Of a stretch of DNA of 64,000 nucleotides, positions 17,317 through 26,944 are shown piece after piece. The notes under the pieces are model-generated. The model was not told the DNA's origin, ran no database searches, and worked only from the letters and a program-made list of their open reading frames with translations. How positions within the stretch are numbered: the stretch's first letter is position 1; each line of letters starts with the position of its first letter. The stretch spans positions 46,572-110,571 of the forward strand of contig CAMYKB010000012.1 of assembly GCA_947258875.1 (NCBI GenBank), written 5' to 3'. The stretch is from an uncultured Gammaproteobacteria bacterium. Its GTDB lineage: Bacteria; Pseudomonadota; Gammaproteobacteria; CAMYKB01. Made by a program: the position numbers and the translations under genes.

Positions 17317-17873
17317 CCGCTTACTTGGCACGACTTGAACCCGCGAAACTGCTGATCATAGCAGGCGTCACCATCTTTTTTGCCGCGTCCTCGTTAACCG
17401 CCACCTTGCTTTGGCCCCAGGTGCGCGCATATCTCAGCGCAGCCAATTCACGCGAGGCAATACAAGAGGCGATAAATAGTGGTGGCGACCTTCCTAGCCA
17501 GCTAGCCAGAAGCAGGGAACAACTTAGCGCATTAAACAAGCGACTTTACGGTGAGATGGCGAATCGCCCGGAGAATGAAATCGAGGCCTACATCATCGGC
17601 CAATTACAGGTCATTTCCTGGCGACACCAAATAGAACTGGCAGGCGTCAAACCATCAAAAGGCGTACCGATAGACATGTTCCACGAAATTCTATTCGATG
17701 TGGATGTAACGGGCGATTATTTTGATCTCTATGCCTGGCTAAGGGAACTCAATAATGAACTCGGTTTCGTGGTGATCAAGAAGTATGAAATGCGACCCCT
17801 GGATCAGCACAAGGAGGACTCCCAGCTAACGGCAAAACTTACCATTGCGTCTTATCGGAGTGAACAGCAATGA
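17313..17873 (+). CDS. PilO-like inner-membrane assembly protein
   Basis: This 186-residue bitopic protein has a membrane helix at ~12-36, a periplasmic coiled coil at ~45-85 and a ferredoxin-like C-terminal domain (VDVTGDYFDLYAWLRELNNE). This is the PilO/GspM architecture, although direct sequence motifs are weak and gene order carries much of the assignment. It overlaps PilN-like and PilP-like genes by 4 bases each. Confidence 0.82.
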   Translation: MTAYLARLEPAKLLIIAGVTIFFAASSLTATLLWPQVRAYLSAANSREAIQEAINSGGDLPSQLARSREQLSALNKRLYGEMANRPENEIEAYIIGQLQVISWRHQIELAGVKPSKGVPIDMFHEILFDVDVTGDYFDLYAWLRELNNELGFVVIKKYEMRPLDQHKEDSQLTAKLTIASYRSEQQ

Positions 17874-18232
17874 ACGGCATGTATTTCACTATCCGTATGA
17901 CGCTTGTCATCTTGTTGCTGACCACAGTTACGAGTCACGCAGCGAACGTAGAATCTGGGGTGACATACAATCCGTTCAAACGACCAAAGCTTGTTCATAC
18001 TACAAGCAACATCAAGCCTGCTCACAATAGTGAACGAGCACCCGTACACATCGATCTTCGCTCAACACTATCTGCCGGTAACGAATCTCTGGTTAACGTG
18101 GGCGGAGAAATTATCGGCATGGGAGACGAAATAGGAGGCTACCGGCTTTTATCGGTAAGTGAAGGTGCAGCCGTTTTCTTCAGGGGCGAAACACAAGTAA
18201 CCGTAACAGTTGACAGCTATCAGGATGATTAA
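17870..18232 (+). CDS. PilP/MshK-like periplasmic protein
   Basis: This 120-residue secreted protein has a signal segment ending near HAANVE (~25). The C-terminal half has the short beta-rich homology region found in PilP, MshK and GspC (GEIIGMGDEIGGYRLLSVSEGAAVFFRG). In those families it bridges the inner-membrane PilNO complex to the secretin. It lacks the PilP lipobox, so it is closer to MshK. It lies directly before the secretin gene. Confidence 0.78.
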   Translation: MNGMYFTIRMTLVILLLTTVTSHAANVESGVTYNPFKRPKLVHTTSNIKPAHNSERAPVHIDLRSTLSAGNESLVNVGGEIIGMGDEIGGYRLLSVSEGAAVFFRGETQVTVTVDSYQDD

Positions 18233-18233
18233 C

Positions 18234-19700
18234 ATGGACAGCATACAATTTCTAATCAAACCTCTGGGAAAATTCTGCTTATGTTTTTTCCTGCTGATTA
18301 TCGCAGCAACCGAATTTGACGCGCTAGCCCTGGATGAAACTGTCGCTGACAATACAAACGGCCAGACACTTTCGGCACAGGACGAACAACCAAAAAATGT
18401 TGGTTTTGTAAGGAAAAGAAAATCTAACAGATTTTCACTTTCGCTACGCGATACCGATATTGTCGAGGCCATGGAAATGTTATCGCGCAAGCAACGCGTT
18501 AACATTTTGTTATCCAAAAATGTTACCGGCAATGTGTCGGTCAATCTCTATGATGTCTCTATAGATCATGCCATCAATGCGATAGCGAGTACGGCTGGTT
18601 ATGCTGTTGAACGCCGTCAAGGTAGTTATTTCATTATTGACAGGAACGAGGCAGGCAAATACGAACAGGGCGGCATCACGCAATTACGTACATTCAAGGT
18701 ACAGTACTCTGACACGCAAGCAGTGGAAACCATTCTTAAGAATCATCTCTCTACTTATGGAAAAATTACGCCACTTCCTGAACGTAATCTGCTGGTTGTC
18801 GAGGATTCCCCCGAGTTTCTTGACCGCATAGAAAACCTGCTTTCTGCGATCGATAGGCAACCTAAGCAGATACTTATCGAGGCCAAGATACTTGAAATTG
18901 TTCTTGATGATAGCGAGACATTTGGCCTGGATTGGAAAAAGCTCTTTAACAGTGACGGTGGTCAGGGTAGTTTCGGTACAGGCGGACTGGCCAGCCCTGG
19001 TTCATCAGGTTTCTTTTTCAACCTCGTAACACCAAATATCGAGCTGGCACTGAACGCCCTGAACACCGAAGGCAGGGTACGCACCCTGTCTACACCCAAG
19101 CTGCTTGCACTGGAAAATCAGGAGGCTTCAGTTGTCATCGGAGATCGTATCGGTTACAGACTCACAACCACCATCAACCAGATCACCAGCGAAAGTATCG
19201 AATTCCTGGAATCAGGCGTCATCCTGAAGGTCGAACCGTCTGTTGATAACCAGGATCGTGTAATGTTGAAAATTCATCCTGAGGTCAGCACCGGCACCGT
19301 AACAGATGGGATACCAAGCCAAACGACAACCGAAGTAACCACGCAACTACTGGTACGCGACGCGCAGACTATCTTTATCGGCGGCCTGATGAAACGCAGC
19401 GTCAGCGAGAGCCGCGAAAGCGTGCCATTAGTCGGCGATGTACCGCTACTTGGGAAACTGTTTTCCAATAATGAAACATTAAGCGTCAATACAGAAACTG
19501 TAGTCATGATTACTCCTTATATCATTGATAATTACGATTCCAAATGGGTTGATCGCCATATATCCAAGATCGGTGCAGCTGAACAACAACTGACAGCGAA
19601 CGTACAACGCATCGAGGAAAAGGTTAAGCATGACTTTAAAAACAAAAACAGTAACTGGATCAGCGATAACGACGAGTTCCTGGATAGCAGTGACTGGTAA
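18234..19700 (+). CDS. mshL: Outer-membrane secretin (MshL/PilQ/GspD family)
   Basis: The start at 18234 follows the previous stop by one base, with AGGA about seven bases upstream; a TTG in frame at 18210 is less likely. The 488-residue protein has a hydrophobic signal segment. It also has an STN/N0-type domain (~65-130: SLRDTDIVEAMEMLSRKQRV), an N1-like domain (~145-215: FKVQYSDTQAVETILKNHL) and the secretin core (~280-440: RVRTLSTPKLLALENQEASV, VPLLGDVPLLG-like VPLVGDVPLLGKLFSN). It forms the outer-membrane pore through which the pilus passes. It is the last gene of the pilM operon. Confidence 0.92.
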   Translation: MDSIQFLIKPLGKFCLCFFLLIIAATEFDALALDETVADNTNGQTLSAQDEQPKNVGFVRKRKSNRFSLSLRDTDIVEAMEMLSRKQRVNILLSKNVTGNVSVNLYDVSIDHAINAIASTAGYAVERRQGSYFIIDRNEAGKYEQGGITQLRTFKVQYSDTQAVETILKNHLSTYGKITPLPERNLLVVEDSPEFLDRIENLLSAIDRQPKQILIEAKILEIVLDDSETFGLDWKKLFNSDGGQGSFGTGGLASPGSSGFFFNLVTPNIELALNALNTEGRVRTLSTPKLLALENQEASVVIGDRIGYRLTTTINQITSESIEFLESGVILKVEPSVDNQDRVMLKIHPEVSTGTVTDGIPSQTTTEVTTQLLVRDAQTIFIGGLMKRSVSESRESVPLVGDVPLLGKLFSNNETLSVNTETVVMITPYIIDNYDSKWVDRHISKIGAAEQQLTANVQRIEEKVKHDFKNKNSNWISDNDEFLDSSDW

Positions 19701-19881
19701 TTGCGATACAACAGGAGCGCCACTGGCACTTAATATACTACCTTCAACAACATCCATCACCTCAAGCACTTCCAGGCTCATGAACAGGGCTTGAGATCCG
19801 GTGGATCCTGGTTATGATCGAAGTGCTTGCATAAGCGTTCAAAATAGCGGCGCTTTTGTATGATCGACGCTACAGGTATCA

Positions 19882-20412
19882 TTGAGCAAGCCGTCATCCG
19901 TCGATGCGGCAACACTACTACTAACCCTGGTGCGTGATGTGCTGTATGCTCTGATTCTTATCATTATCGCCAACGGCGCGCCCATAATTGCGCATCGCTT
20001 TCTTCGGGACAGATTCGCTTACCCCCTCGACGCAGGCATAAATTTCATCGACAGGCAGCCGCTACTGGGCCCGTCAAAAACCTGGCGCGGCCTGATCGCG
20101 TCTATCGTGATAACCACTTTCGCAGCCATCACGTTGGGGCTCGCCCCGAGCACCGGCATACTCGTGGCCTTGTCTTCCATGGCAGGCGACCTGCTCTCAA
20201 GTTTTATCAAGCGGCGCATGCATATCCCTTCCAGCGATATGGCCCTGGGCCTTGACCAGATACCGGAAGTGCTATTTCCGTTATTAGTGCTGCGTTCGCT
20301 ATTTTCTCTGACCTGGACCGAGATCCTAATACTGACCACAGTCTTTTTTATTGTGGAGCTCTTGCTATCCCGTCTGCTTTATAAACTGCATATCAGAAGG
20401 CGGCCGTATTGA
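19882..20412 (+). CDS. CDP-archaeol synthase-like (CarS/DUF46) membrane protein
   Basis: This 176-residue protein, with TTG start at 19882 (GTG at 19933 is an alternative), has four to five membrane helices. It carries motifs of the CarS family: IANGAPIIAHR near 30, DAGINFIDRQPLLGPSKTWRG at ~50-70, and GDLLSSFIKRR near 105-115. In archaea CarS activates unsaturated archaetidic acid with CTP. Bacterial homologues are known, but their substrate is unclear, possibly an ordinary phosphatidic acid-like lipid. It is transcribed convergently with the metallophosphoesterase. Confidence 0.78.
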   Translation: MSKPSSVDAATLLLTLVRDVLYALILIIIANGAPIIAHRFLRDRFAYPLDAGINFIDRQPLLGPSKTWRGLIASIVITTFAAITLGLAPSTGILVALSSMAGDLLSSFIKRRMHIPSSDMALGLDQIPEVLFPLLVLRSLFSLTWTEILILTTVFFIVELLLSRLLYKLHIRRRPY

Positions 20413-20429
20413 GAGCACACGGCTTTATA

Positions 20430-21383
20430 CTAGCCACTATGTAGATGATGGAGTGTGATTTCAGGCGGACAATTGAGACGCACATCCACCACACATGCAC
20501 CTGAACCCCTGGAGGTATAACCTTGCAGCTGATGATACTTCCAGCTGTCATAACAATATTCGCGCGGACAACGCGCATTGCACATCAATGGGATACCACC
20601 GGGAAGGCATATCTGACCACCATGCGTGTGACCGCAAAGCATGACATCAAAGCCAGCGTGTGCAGCATGTTTATAGATTTCAGGCGAGTGAGATAACAAT
20701 ATCGATGGCTCATCAAGCGCTATTCCTGCGGTCGCCTTTTCAAGGTTATCTGCACGGTAATAATGGGGGTCATCAATGCCGGCCACATGCAATACGGCCC
20801 CGTTACGCTGGATCACAATAGACTCATTGATCAACATCTGGATACCCATGGCCTCAAGACCAGGCAGCATGTGTATGCTATCGTGATTTCCAAGCACACC
20901 GTATACTTCCGTACCAAGCTGCGCCCTCACATGCTGCATGGCTTCGAGCGTGGCTTCGTATGGACCAAAGGTCTCAGCCCTGAAATCACCCGTCAATACA
21001 CACAGATCATATTCCACCTGTTGTACACGCTCAATGAGGGCAGCAGGCATTTGTGGATTCATATCCAGATGCGGGTCACTAATGTGCAGTATCGTATAGC
21101 CCTCAAATTCGCGGTGAAGTTTATTGATCGCAAAATTATTGTGATTGACTTGTATATCTAGCGCGTTTCTTTTGCCGCGCTCATGCAGAAACAGCAGCCT
21201 CAGCGAATTTCTGATAACAGAGCGAATGGAATACCAGTTTTCGATATGGAAAAAATTGTACCCCTGCCCGAAGATGTCTTTTTCATGATCGGATTCAATA
21301 CCTAATCGTTGCCGCAGATGCAGGCGCCCCACCCGTTCCTCGAGTAGTTGAAACAGTGGATCGTCATCAGGCATCTTGCTCAT
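20430..21383 (-). CDS. Calcineurin-like metallophosphoesterase
   Basis: This 317-residue protein carries the full set of metal-binding blocks: ISDPHLDMN, LTGDFR, GVLGNHDS, LLSHSPE and LCGHTHGGQICLPGG. The final GGQ plus LPGG pattern is shared with the YkuE-type subgroup, some of which act on lipid or membrane-linked phosphates. The first ~100 residues precede the catalytic core and have no motif I recognise. The substrate is unknown. Convergent with a lipid-biosynthesis-like gene. Confidence 0.88.
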   Translation of the reverse strand: MSKMPDDDPLFQLLEERVGRLHLRQRLGIESDHEKDIFGQGYNFFHIENWYSIRSVIRNSLRLLFLHERGKRNALDIQVNHNNFAINKLHREFEGYTILHISDPHLDMNPQMPAALIERVQQVEYDLCVLTGDFRAETFGPYEATLEAMQHVRAQLGTEVYGVLGNHDSIHMLPGLEAMGIQMLINESIVIQRNGAVLHVAGIDDPHYYRADNLEKATAGIALDEPSILLSHSPEIYKHAAHAGFDVMLCGHTHGGQICLPGGIPLMCNARCPREYCYDSWKYHQLQGYTSRGSGACVVDVRLNCPPEITLHHLHSG

Positions 21384-21520
21384 AGCTATATCACTTTATA
21401 GGCCAGTTGACTGTAAACACAAGCTAAAGGATTACAGCATTTCAGTGCCACTGCCCGCCGACTGCCTGTCGCCGATCCGCGACCCTGGCGCATCACAGAC
21501 CTTTCATCAGACCCATTTAC

Positions 21521-21534
21521 TTGATTTGCATCAA
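21521..21534 (+). promoter_or_regulatory. FNR/ANR box
   Basis: TTGATTTGCATCAA is a perfect TTGAT-N4-ATCAA palindrome. A -10-like TATAGC at 21555-21560 would place the site around -40, the class II activator position, in front of the EF-hand gene. Regulation by oxygen limitation is inferred. Confidence 0.7.
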
Positions 21535-21624
21535 ATTGCCACCCCGGCCTGCCATATAGCTTATTAAGCAGTAGTATCCCTAGTGCCCTGTTATAGACTC
21601 GTTACACCTTAAAGGAGCGCGACC

Positions 21625-21918
21625 ATGAATATCACATTACTCTCATTATCACTAGCGTCCTGCCTACTGCTTGCTGCCAATGCACAGGCAGCCGACTACC
21701 CGCTTGAATTCGAGGAACTGGATAGGGATGCCAGTGGCTACATTACTCCGGACGAGGCAAACGTACGCGAAGACCTGAACAAGAACTTCGCAGCAATAGA
21801 CACAGACGGCAATGGCAAACTTAATATTGCCGAGTATCAGGCCTATGAAGGTAAGGGACGTTTCGAGCCGCCGGAAGACAGTGAAACCCCTGAGCTTGGC
21901 GCCGCACCGACCAGATAA
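21625..21918 (+). CDS. Small secreted EF-hand protein
   Basis: This 97-residue protein has a cleavable signal (to about ANAQAA, 23) and two EF-hand loops, DRDASGYITPDE (~36-47) and DTDGNGKLNIAE (~60-71). Both have acidic residues at loop positions 1, 3 and 12. A Shine-Dalgarno AAGGAG lies 9 bases before the ATG. It is likely a periplasmic calcium-binding protein of unknown role, standing alone behind an FNR/ANR box. Confidence 0.85.
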   Translation: MNITLLSLSLASCLLLAANAQAADYPLEFEELDRDASGYITPDEANVREDLNKNFAAIDTDGNGKLNIAEYQAYEGKGRFEPPEDSETPELGAAPTR

Positions 21919-22001
21919 CTACGGTAATCAACAGAATCAGTAATAAAACTATAGCGGGCAGTTGATGATAACTGCCCGCTATGCTTATGGTGTTAAAAAA
22001 T

Positions 22002-24215
22002 CTAGAATTCAGCCCTGAAACCGGCCGTCACCGTACGCGGCTTTCCTGGTCTGGCACCCGCGGGACGCCGCGCAGCCATGTAGACCTCATCCGTGAGGTT
22101 TTCAACGGCAAGGAACAGTCTGCCAGTTCCTTTCAATCTATACTCGCCCGCTAAATCCACAACCCAGTGATCCGCAATCAATTCACTATCCGGAATACTG
22201 CCTTGCCCGGCAACTGCACGCATTTCATCGGTATATTTGGCATGGAGGTTCAAACTCCAGTCATTAGCCAACACCCCAATGCCCGCTGATAGCTGTTGCT
22301 GAGGAATATAGGGCAACTCATCGCTTGCAAGCACATCGCCCCATTCACCGAAGCTACTGTCAAAGCTGTTTTGGAATTCTGCTTTTGTATAGGTATAGGC
22401 AAGCCGCAGCGGAATCCCGTATTTGAAATCACGAGCCGCACCAATATCGTAACCAAGGACCGCCTCAAGACCAACTACATCAACTTCGCCGCCGTCGAAT
22501 TGATCTCCTGCGGTACAACTCCCACCACTGGACGCGGTACATGTTCCGAGCAGGTTATCGTATTGATTATAAAACCCTATCGCTTCCGCATTAAATCCAT
22601 CCTGTCTGTAACGCAGCCCAAGTTCAGTATTGATGCTCTCCTCCGCATCAGCTTGGGTGCCCGGCCCAGGCGCAGTGAAGCCCTTGTGTATTCCCGCTAA
22701 CACCGTGACTGCATCGTTGACCTGATAACTAATACCAATCCCAGGCGTCACCGCAGAAACATCATTGTCGACAGTGGTTGGTGTAGTGGTTCGCCCGGGA
22801 TCACTGGAGCCATAGTCCTCTCGCGTCAATTCGATGTCTTCGTAGCGAACACCCGGTGTCATAATAAAGTTACCAAAACGAATCTCATCTTGCACAAACA
22901 GAGCCAATGCCTCAGCAGAGGCGACACGGTTATTCTTGTTTCCAGTGCCAGGCGTTCCGGCTGTAGTCAGCACCATGGTGCCGTTAATCATTTGATAGTC
23001 ATCCACCCACTGATGGCGATCTTCTTCATCTTCGTGATACCGAATGCCGACTTCGATATCATGGTCTAGTGCAGCAGTTTGCAGCTGGACACCAACAATT
23101 GATTCGATCCCCTGCGAATAATATTCACGATTGTTGGCCTTGACTTCCAGCGCATCAGCCACGCTATTTCCGCCCACGATAACCGCGTACTCGTTTGCAA
23201 AACTAACCGGATCCGCAAGGATGCTACTGATGCCTGCGCCATCAACCTTGTTAAGCTTGTACCAGTTACGCTTGAAATCATTACGATACAATGTACTTGT
23301 GATATCCACTTTATCGCTCGCCTGTATATGGTGACGCAGCTGGTATTGTTGATGTTCAGCATCCATCACATCCTTCTGTGAAGCGGCATAACGTCGAAAA
23401 GGGGTCGCATCAAAATCAGCTTCAGTCAGCCCGAGATAACTCAGGTTCGATAACTCGTCTGTAGCACCTAGCTTCAGCTCGAGCTCCTGGTAATGTTCAC
23501 TGTCGGCGTCGCTGTTGATCCGAAATTTCATCATGTAATCCGCGACATCGATGCCGGTAGCAGCGCCGTTATCCAGTTGCTTAAAGCCATCATTTGAAAT
23601 TTGGAAGGTTTCTGCCAACCAGCCGAAGTTGTTTTTTGAGTCACCGATGAAGGCATGTGTTTCCCGCAACCGGTCATCGCCCGCCTTAAACGACACACTG
23701 CCACGCAATTGATCAGGTACGGACCGGCTGATCAGGTTGAGCGCGCCACCGTTTGTATTCGGCCCGTGTTTGATTGCAGCCGGACCTTTCATAACCTCGA
23801 CTGTCTGCATACGCCCTGTCATCGGGAAGTAATAGGCTGACGGCGCCGCGTACGGTGCCGGAGCAATCAGTACGCCATCCTCCATGACAGTGATCTTGCT
23901 GCTGCGATCGACACCAGTGCCACGCATCCCTATATTTGGTCGCAAACCGTAACCGTCTTCTTCCTGCAGGTTAATACCCGGTAGCGTACTCAACACGCGG
24001 TTGATATCGCTATAGTCATGCTTGTCCAACTCTTGCTCGTCAATAACCTGGGCCGAACCGCTGATTTCGTCTACTTGTGACGGGTCGCCAACGACCATGA
24101 CACGATCCAGTACCAGAGCTGAAACCTGGCTAACCTCTTCAGCCAGAAGCGCGCCAGTTCCTGACAGAAATACCAGTGAAACAAGCCCTAAATTGTTGAT
24201 ATACCGATACCCCAT
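22002..24215 (-). CDS. TonB-dependent outer-membrane receptor (FecA-like)
   Basis: This 737-residue protein has a signal peptide, a plug domain at ~40-150 (LSTLPGINLQEEDGYGLRPN, MEDGVLIAPAPYAAPSAYYF, GPAAIKHGPNTNGGALNL) and a beta-barrel ending in an aromatic residue (GFRAEF). The plug closely follows FecA-type ferric-siderophore receptors. A Fur box upstream supports a role in iron uptake. No FecI/FecR regulators and no TonB/ExbBD are adjacent. The ligand cannot be read from sequence. Confidence 0.93.
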   Translation of the reverse strand: MGYRYINNLGLVSLVFLSGTGALLAEEVSQVSALVLDRVMVVGDPSQVDEISGSAQVIDEQELDKHDYSDINRVLSTLPGINLQEEDGYGLRPNIGMRGTGVDRSSKITVMEDGVLIAPAPYAAPSAYYFPMTGRMQTVEVMKGPAAIKHGPNTNGGALNLISRSVPDQLRGSVSFKAGDDRLRETHAFIGDSKNNFGWLAETFQISNDGFKQLDNGAATGIDVADYMMKFRINSDADSEHYQELELKLGATDELSNLSYLGLTEADFDATPFRRYAASQKDVMDAEHQQYQLRHHIQASDKVDITSTLYRNDFKRNWYKLNKVDGAGISSILADPVSFANEYAVIVGGNSVADALEVKANNREYYSQGIESIVGVQLQTAALDHDIEVGIRYHEDEEDRHQWVDDYQMINGTMVLTTAGTPGTGNKNNRVASAEALALFVQDEIRFGNFIMTPGVRYEDIELTREDYGSSDPGRTTTPTTVDNDVSAVTPGIGISYQVNDAVTVLAGIHKGFTAPGPGTQADAEESINTELGLRYRQDGFNAEAIGFYNQYDNLLGTCTASSGGSCTAGDQFDGGEVDVVGLEAVLGYDIGAARDFKYGIPLRLAYTYTKAEFQNSFDSSFGEWGDVLASDELPYIPQQQLSAGIGVLANDWSLNLHAKYTDEMRAVAGQGSIPDSELIADHWVVDLAGEYRLKGTGRLFLAVENLTDEVYMAARRPAGARPGKPRTVTAGFRAEF

Positions 24216-24596
24216 GACCTAATTTCTCCAAATTTGCTATGTGAATAAGAGATCGATAATATTAGAAATATAACGCTAATGCAAATCATTATCGTTTAGA
24301 TTTACAGGTTAGCCCTGAATAACTGGCGAAATCGTTGCAAACTAGGACAGACACCATCGAATGGCCATGCGGGCCCGTGCGGCTACGAGCCGGTCTACAC
24401 GTTGAAACTGCGCTGAATCATTACGGCAACCTTACAAACCGCATACAGGAGTGCATTTGAACATCCTGATACGATGACTACCTCTGTAGCCATATCAGTA
24501 GAGATTATGGGACCCGCTTTATGTCTCTGGGGCTTCTCAACTCGCAACTCTTCAACCTAGCAGATAAACATCTGATCACTGCAAATGGATCCAACA
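24216..24596. other. Intergenic region between the TonB receptor and the RND exporter
   Basis: The 381 bases hold the Fur site near the receptor start. I see no convincing gene, tRNA or terminator in the remainder. No cobalamin-riboswitch-like conserved box is present. Confidence 0.6.
24275..24293 (-). promoter_or_regulatory. Fur box
   Basis: Bases 24275-24293 match the 19-base Fur consensus GATAATGATAATCATTATC at about 16 positions, with a perfect right half (ATCATTATC). It lies 60-80 bases upstream of the TonB receptor start, a usual operator distance. Confidence 0.75.
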
Positions 24597-26882
24597 TCAG
24601 TCGTTGAGTTTCGAATCAAGCATCATGATCAACGGAGGCAGGAAAAAAAAGTCCGCGAGTAATGCATAGGACAGCGTAAGTGAAAGCAGCAGACCACTCA
24701 CCCAGGTCGGAGAAAAAGGTGAAGCCGTCAACACCAGAAACCCGGCAACCAGGACAACCGTCGTAATAGTCAGTGCCATGCCGACCGTCTGGAAAGCGTA
24801 GCGCATACTCTCCACAGCATTACCGGATAAATTGATACGTGCGTGGCGGTATTTACTTAAAAAGTGCACAGTATCATCAACTACAATACCGAGGCTCATG
24901 CAAATGACGACTGAGGCCGACATATCCACCTTACCTACAAGCAACGCCCATGTACCATAAGCGAGCCCAGCTGGCGCAAGGTTAGGTATTAGGCTTATCA
25001 AGCCGAGACGAATGGAACGTAATGCGAAGATCAGTACGAAGGAAATCAATATGAGCGCCAGCACCGTACCTTTCAGCAGACTGCGGATATTGCGATGGTT
25101 GATATGGGCAAAGATCATGTCAAGTCCGGTGCCTTCACTGTGGCCGATATCAGCGGCGTTCAGCTTCAGCCATTGCTGTGCACCTCGATCGAAATCAAGC
25201 AATCTTTCGGAATCTGTTTTATGCAATACCACTGTTACCACCGATGTGGAACGGTTGTAATTGACGATATCGTCAAGATTTAATTCTCTCGGCAAGCCAA
25301 TTTCATAAAGAAGAAAAAGTTGTGCTGCCAGTTGCCTGCTATCCGGCAGCTTATACCAGTTAGTGTCATCACCATGCATGCTGCGATTAAGCCGCTTGTA
25401 TATATCCGTAAGGCTACCAACATAAGAAACACCATCCTGCAGCCTACACCAGTTGACAAAGCCTTCTACGGCACGCAAATATTCTGGCTCATGTATCCCA
25501 TGATCCTCACGGCTTTCCAGAACATAACGTATATAGTGAATACCGGTAAGTTCATTATTGATGGCCTCTACCGATTGACGTAACGGAAATGATTCATCAA
25601 AGTATTCATTCCAGCGTTCAGTCAACTGGTTCCTGGGAATAAAGCTGACAAGCACAACCACCAGAATCGTCATTGCAACAAGAAAATATTTATGGTGTGA
25701 GATAACATAAATGCCGAACCTGTCCATCCAGATATTGGCGCCCTTACCGACATGATTTTTCCCAATATCCATCCAGAACAAAAGCGCCGGCAGAAAAGTC
25801 ATGGTTAGCAGGTATGCAAACAAGACGCCTAAGGCGACCATATTTCCCAAGTCTCGGTAGGGTGGTGAATCGCTAAAGTTAAGGCACAACACCCCAATTA
25901 TGGTTGTCACACTGGTGATAAATACCGGATTGGCATTAATTTTCAAAGATTCAAGAATTGAGTCTTTGCGGGCTTTACCTGTACGCAGTCCGTGAAAATA
26001 GGTAATCAATATATGCACCGCATCCGCCACAGCGATAGTCATGACGATGCTGGGAACCCAGCCCGCGACAGGCGTCAGTGTCTTGCCCGCCCATCCATAG
26101 ATACCCATCGTAGCCAGCGTGGAAAATGTAACCAATATCACTGTCACCAGCATCCCTTTCACGCTGCGTAACAGCACGAGTAGCAGAATGATAATCACGA
26201 TGTAGCTAACGGATACCAGTCTTGAGAGGTCATGCTGAACTGCCTCGCCCAGGGTAGTGCCAGCGACGCTGCTTCCTGCCAGCAATATTTCAATATCGGG
26301 ATACCGGGAAGAAAACTCCTCAAGCAACTCACGCCCGGCAAATACACTCACGTCATTTGCTTTGACATCATCTCCGGGAAGATCGAGCCGTACTCGCACC
26401 CCCGTTACTTTGCCATTTATCGGTACGAGATTATTGAGCAACGACGGCTCACTCAGAACGATCTCTTTTATTCTCTGCAAATCACGCCCGTCAAGCGTCT
26501 CAGGATCAACGACAAGATAATCAATAACAAGATCATCTCCGTCAGCCTCGGTGTGTTGATAATTAGTTAAAGAATTAACACGATCCGCATAAGGAAGAGA
26601 CCATGCCTTCTCTGTTAACGACCAGATAAGAGCAATGACATCCTTTTGAAAAACATCGCCTGTTTTAGGCCGGATAAAATAATAAAGGCTATCCTGCTTA
26701 CCAAAGGTTTCTTCCAAATTATCAAATGCGGCCAACTGCGGGTTATCTTCACTAAAGTAGACCCGAAAGTCGTTGGTAATAGTAAGTCGATGTACACCCG
26801 AGCCTAGCAGAAGCACAATGGTGGCAGCCAAAACTACGATGAGTTTAGGATAGTTCTGAATGATGTGGAAATAGCGTTGCAT
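24597..26882 (-). CDS. RND-superfamily exporter (MMPL/COG1033 type)
   Basis: This 761-residue protein has the duplicated RND layout. A helix lies at ~14-32, a large periplasmic loop to ~220, five helices to ~370, a helix near 400, a second loop and five C-terminal helices. Both halves have the RND signature near helix 4 (AVADAVHILITYFHGLRTG; VVDDTVHFLSKYRHAR). Proteins of this type export lipids, hopanoids or other hydrophobic molecules without an adaptor. It follows the alpha/beta hydrolase by 62 bases and may end that operon. The substrate is unknown. Confidence 0.88.
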   Translation of the reverse strand: MQRYFHIIQNYPKLIVVLAATIVLLLGSGVHRLTITNDFRVYFSEDNPQLAAFDNLEETFGKQDSLYYFIRPKTGDVFQKDVIALIWSLTEKAWSLPYADRVNSLTNYQHTEADGDDLVIDYLVVDPETLDGRDLQRIKEIVLSEPSLLNNLVPINGKVTGVRVRLDLPGDDVKANDVSVFAGRELLEEFSSRYPDIEILLAGSSVAGTTLGEAVQHDLSRLVSVSYIVIIILLLVLLRSVKGMLVTVILVTFSTLATMGIYGWAGKTLTPVAGWVPSIVMTIAVADAVHILITYFHGLRTGKARKDSILESLKINANPVFITSVTTIIGVLCLNFSDSPPYRDLGNMVALGVLFAYLLTMTFLPALLFWMDIGKNHVGKGANIWMDRFGIYVISHHKYFLVAMTILVVVLVSFIPRNQLTERWNEYFDESFPLRQSVEAINNELTGIHYIRYVLESREDHGIHEPEYLRAVEGFVNWCRLQDGVSYVGSLTDIYKRLNRSMHGDDTNWYKLPDSRQLAAQLFLLYEIGLPRELNLDDIVNYNRSTSVVTVVLHKTDSERLLDFDRGAQQWLKLNAADIGHSEGTGLDMIFAHINHRNIRSLLKGTVLALILISFVLIFALRSIRLGLISLIPNLAPAGLAYGTWALLVGKVDMSASVVICMSLGIVVDDTVHFLSKYRHARINLSGNAVESMRYAFQTVGMALTITTVVLVAGFLVLTASPFSPTWVSGLLLSLTLSYALLADFFFLPPLIMMLDSKLND

Positions 26883-26944
26883 CGTTAAGTTTAATTATTG
26901 ATTGCTATTGATGAACAATGTATCGCAGCTAATTATCAAGGCAA

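Noticed and set aside
24300-24596. Possible cobalamin riboswitch near the TonB receptor
   Set aside because: No conserved B12-box-like sequence was seen, and a Fur box accounts for regulation.
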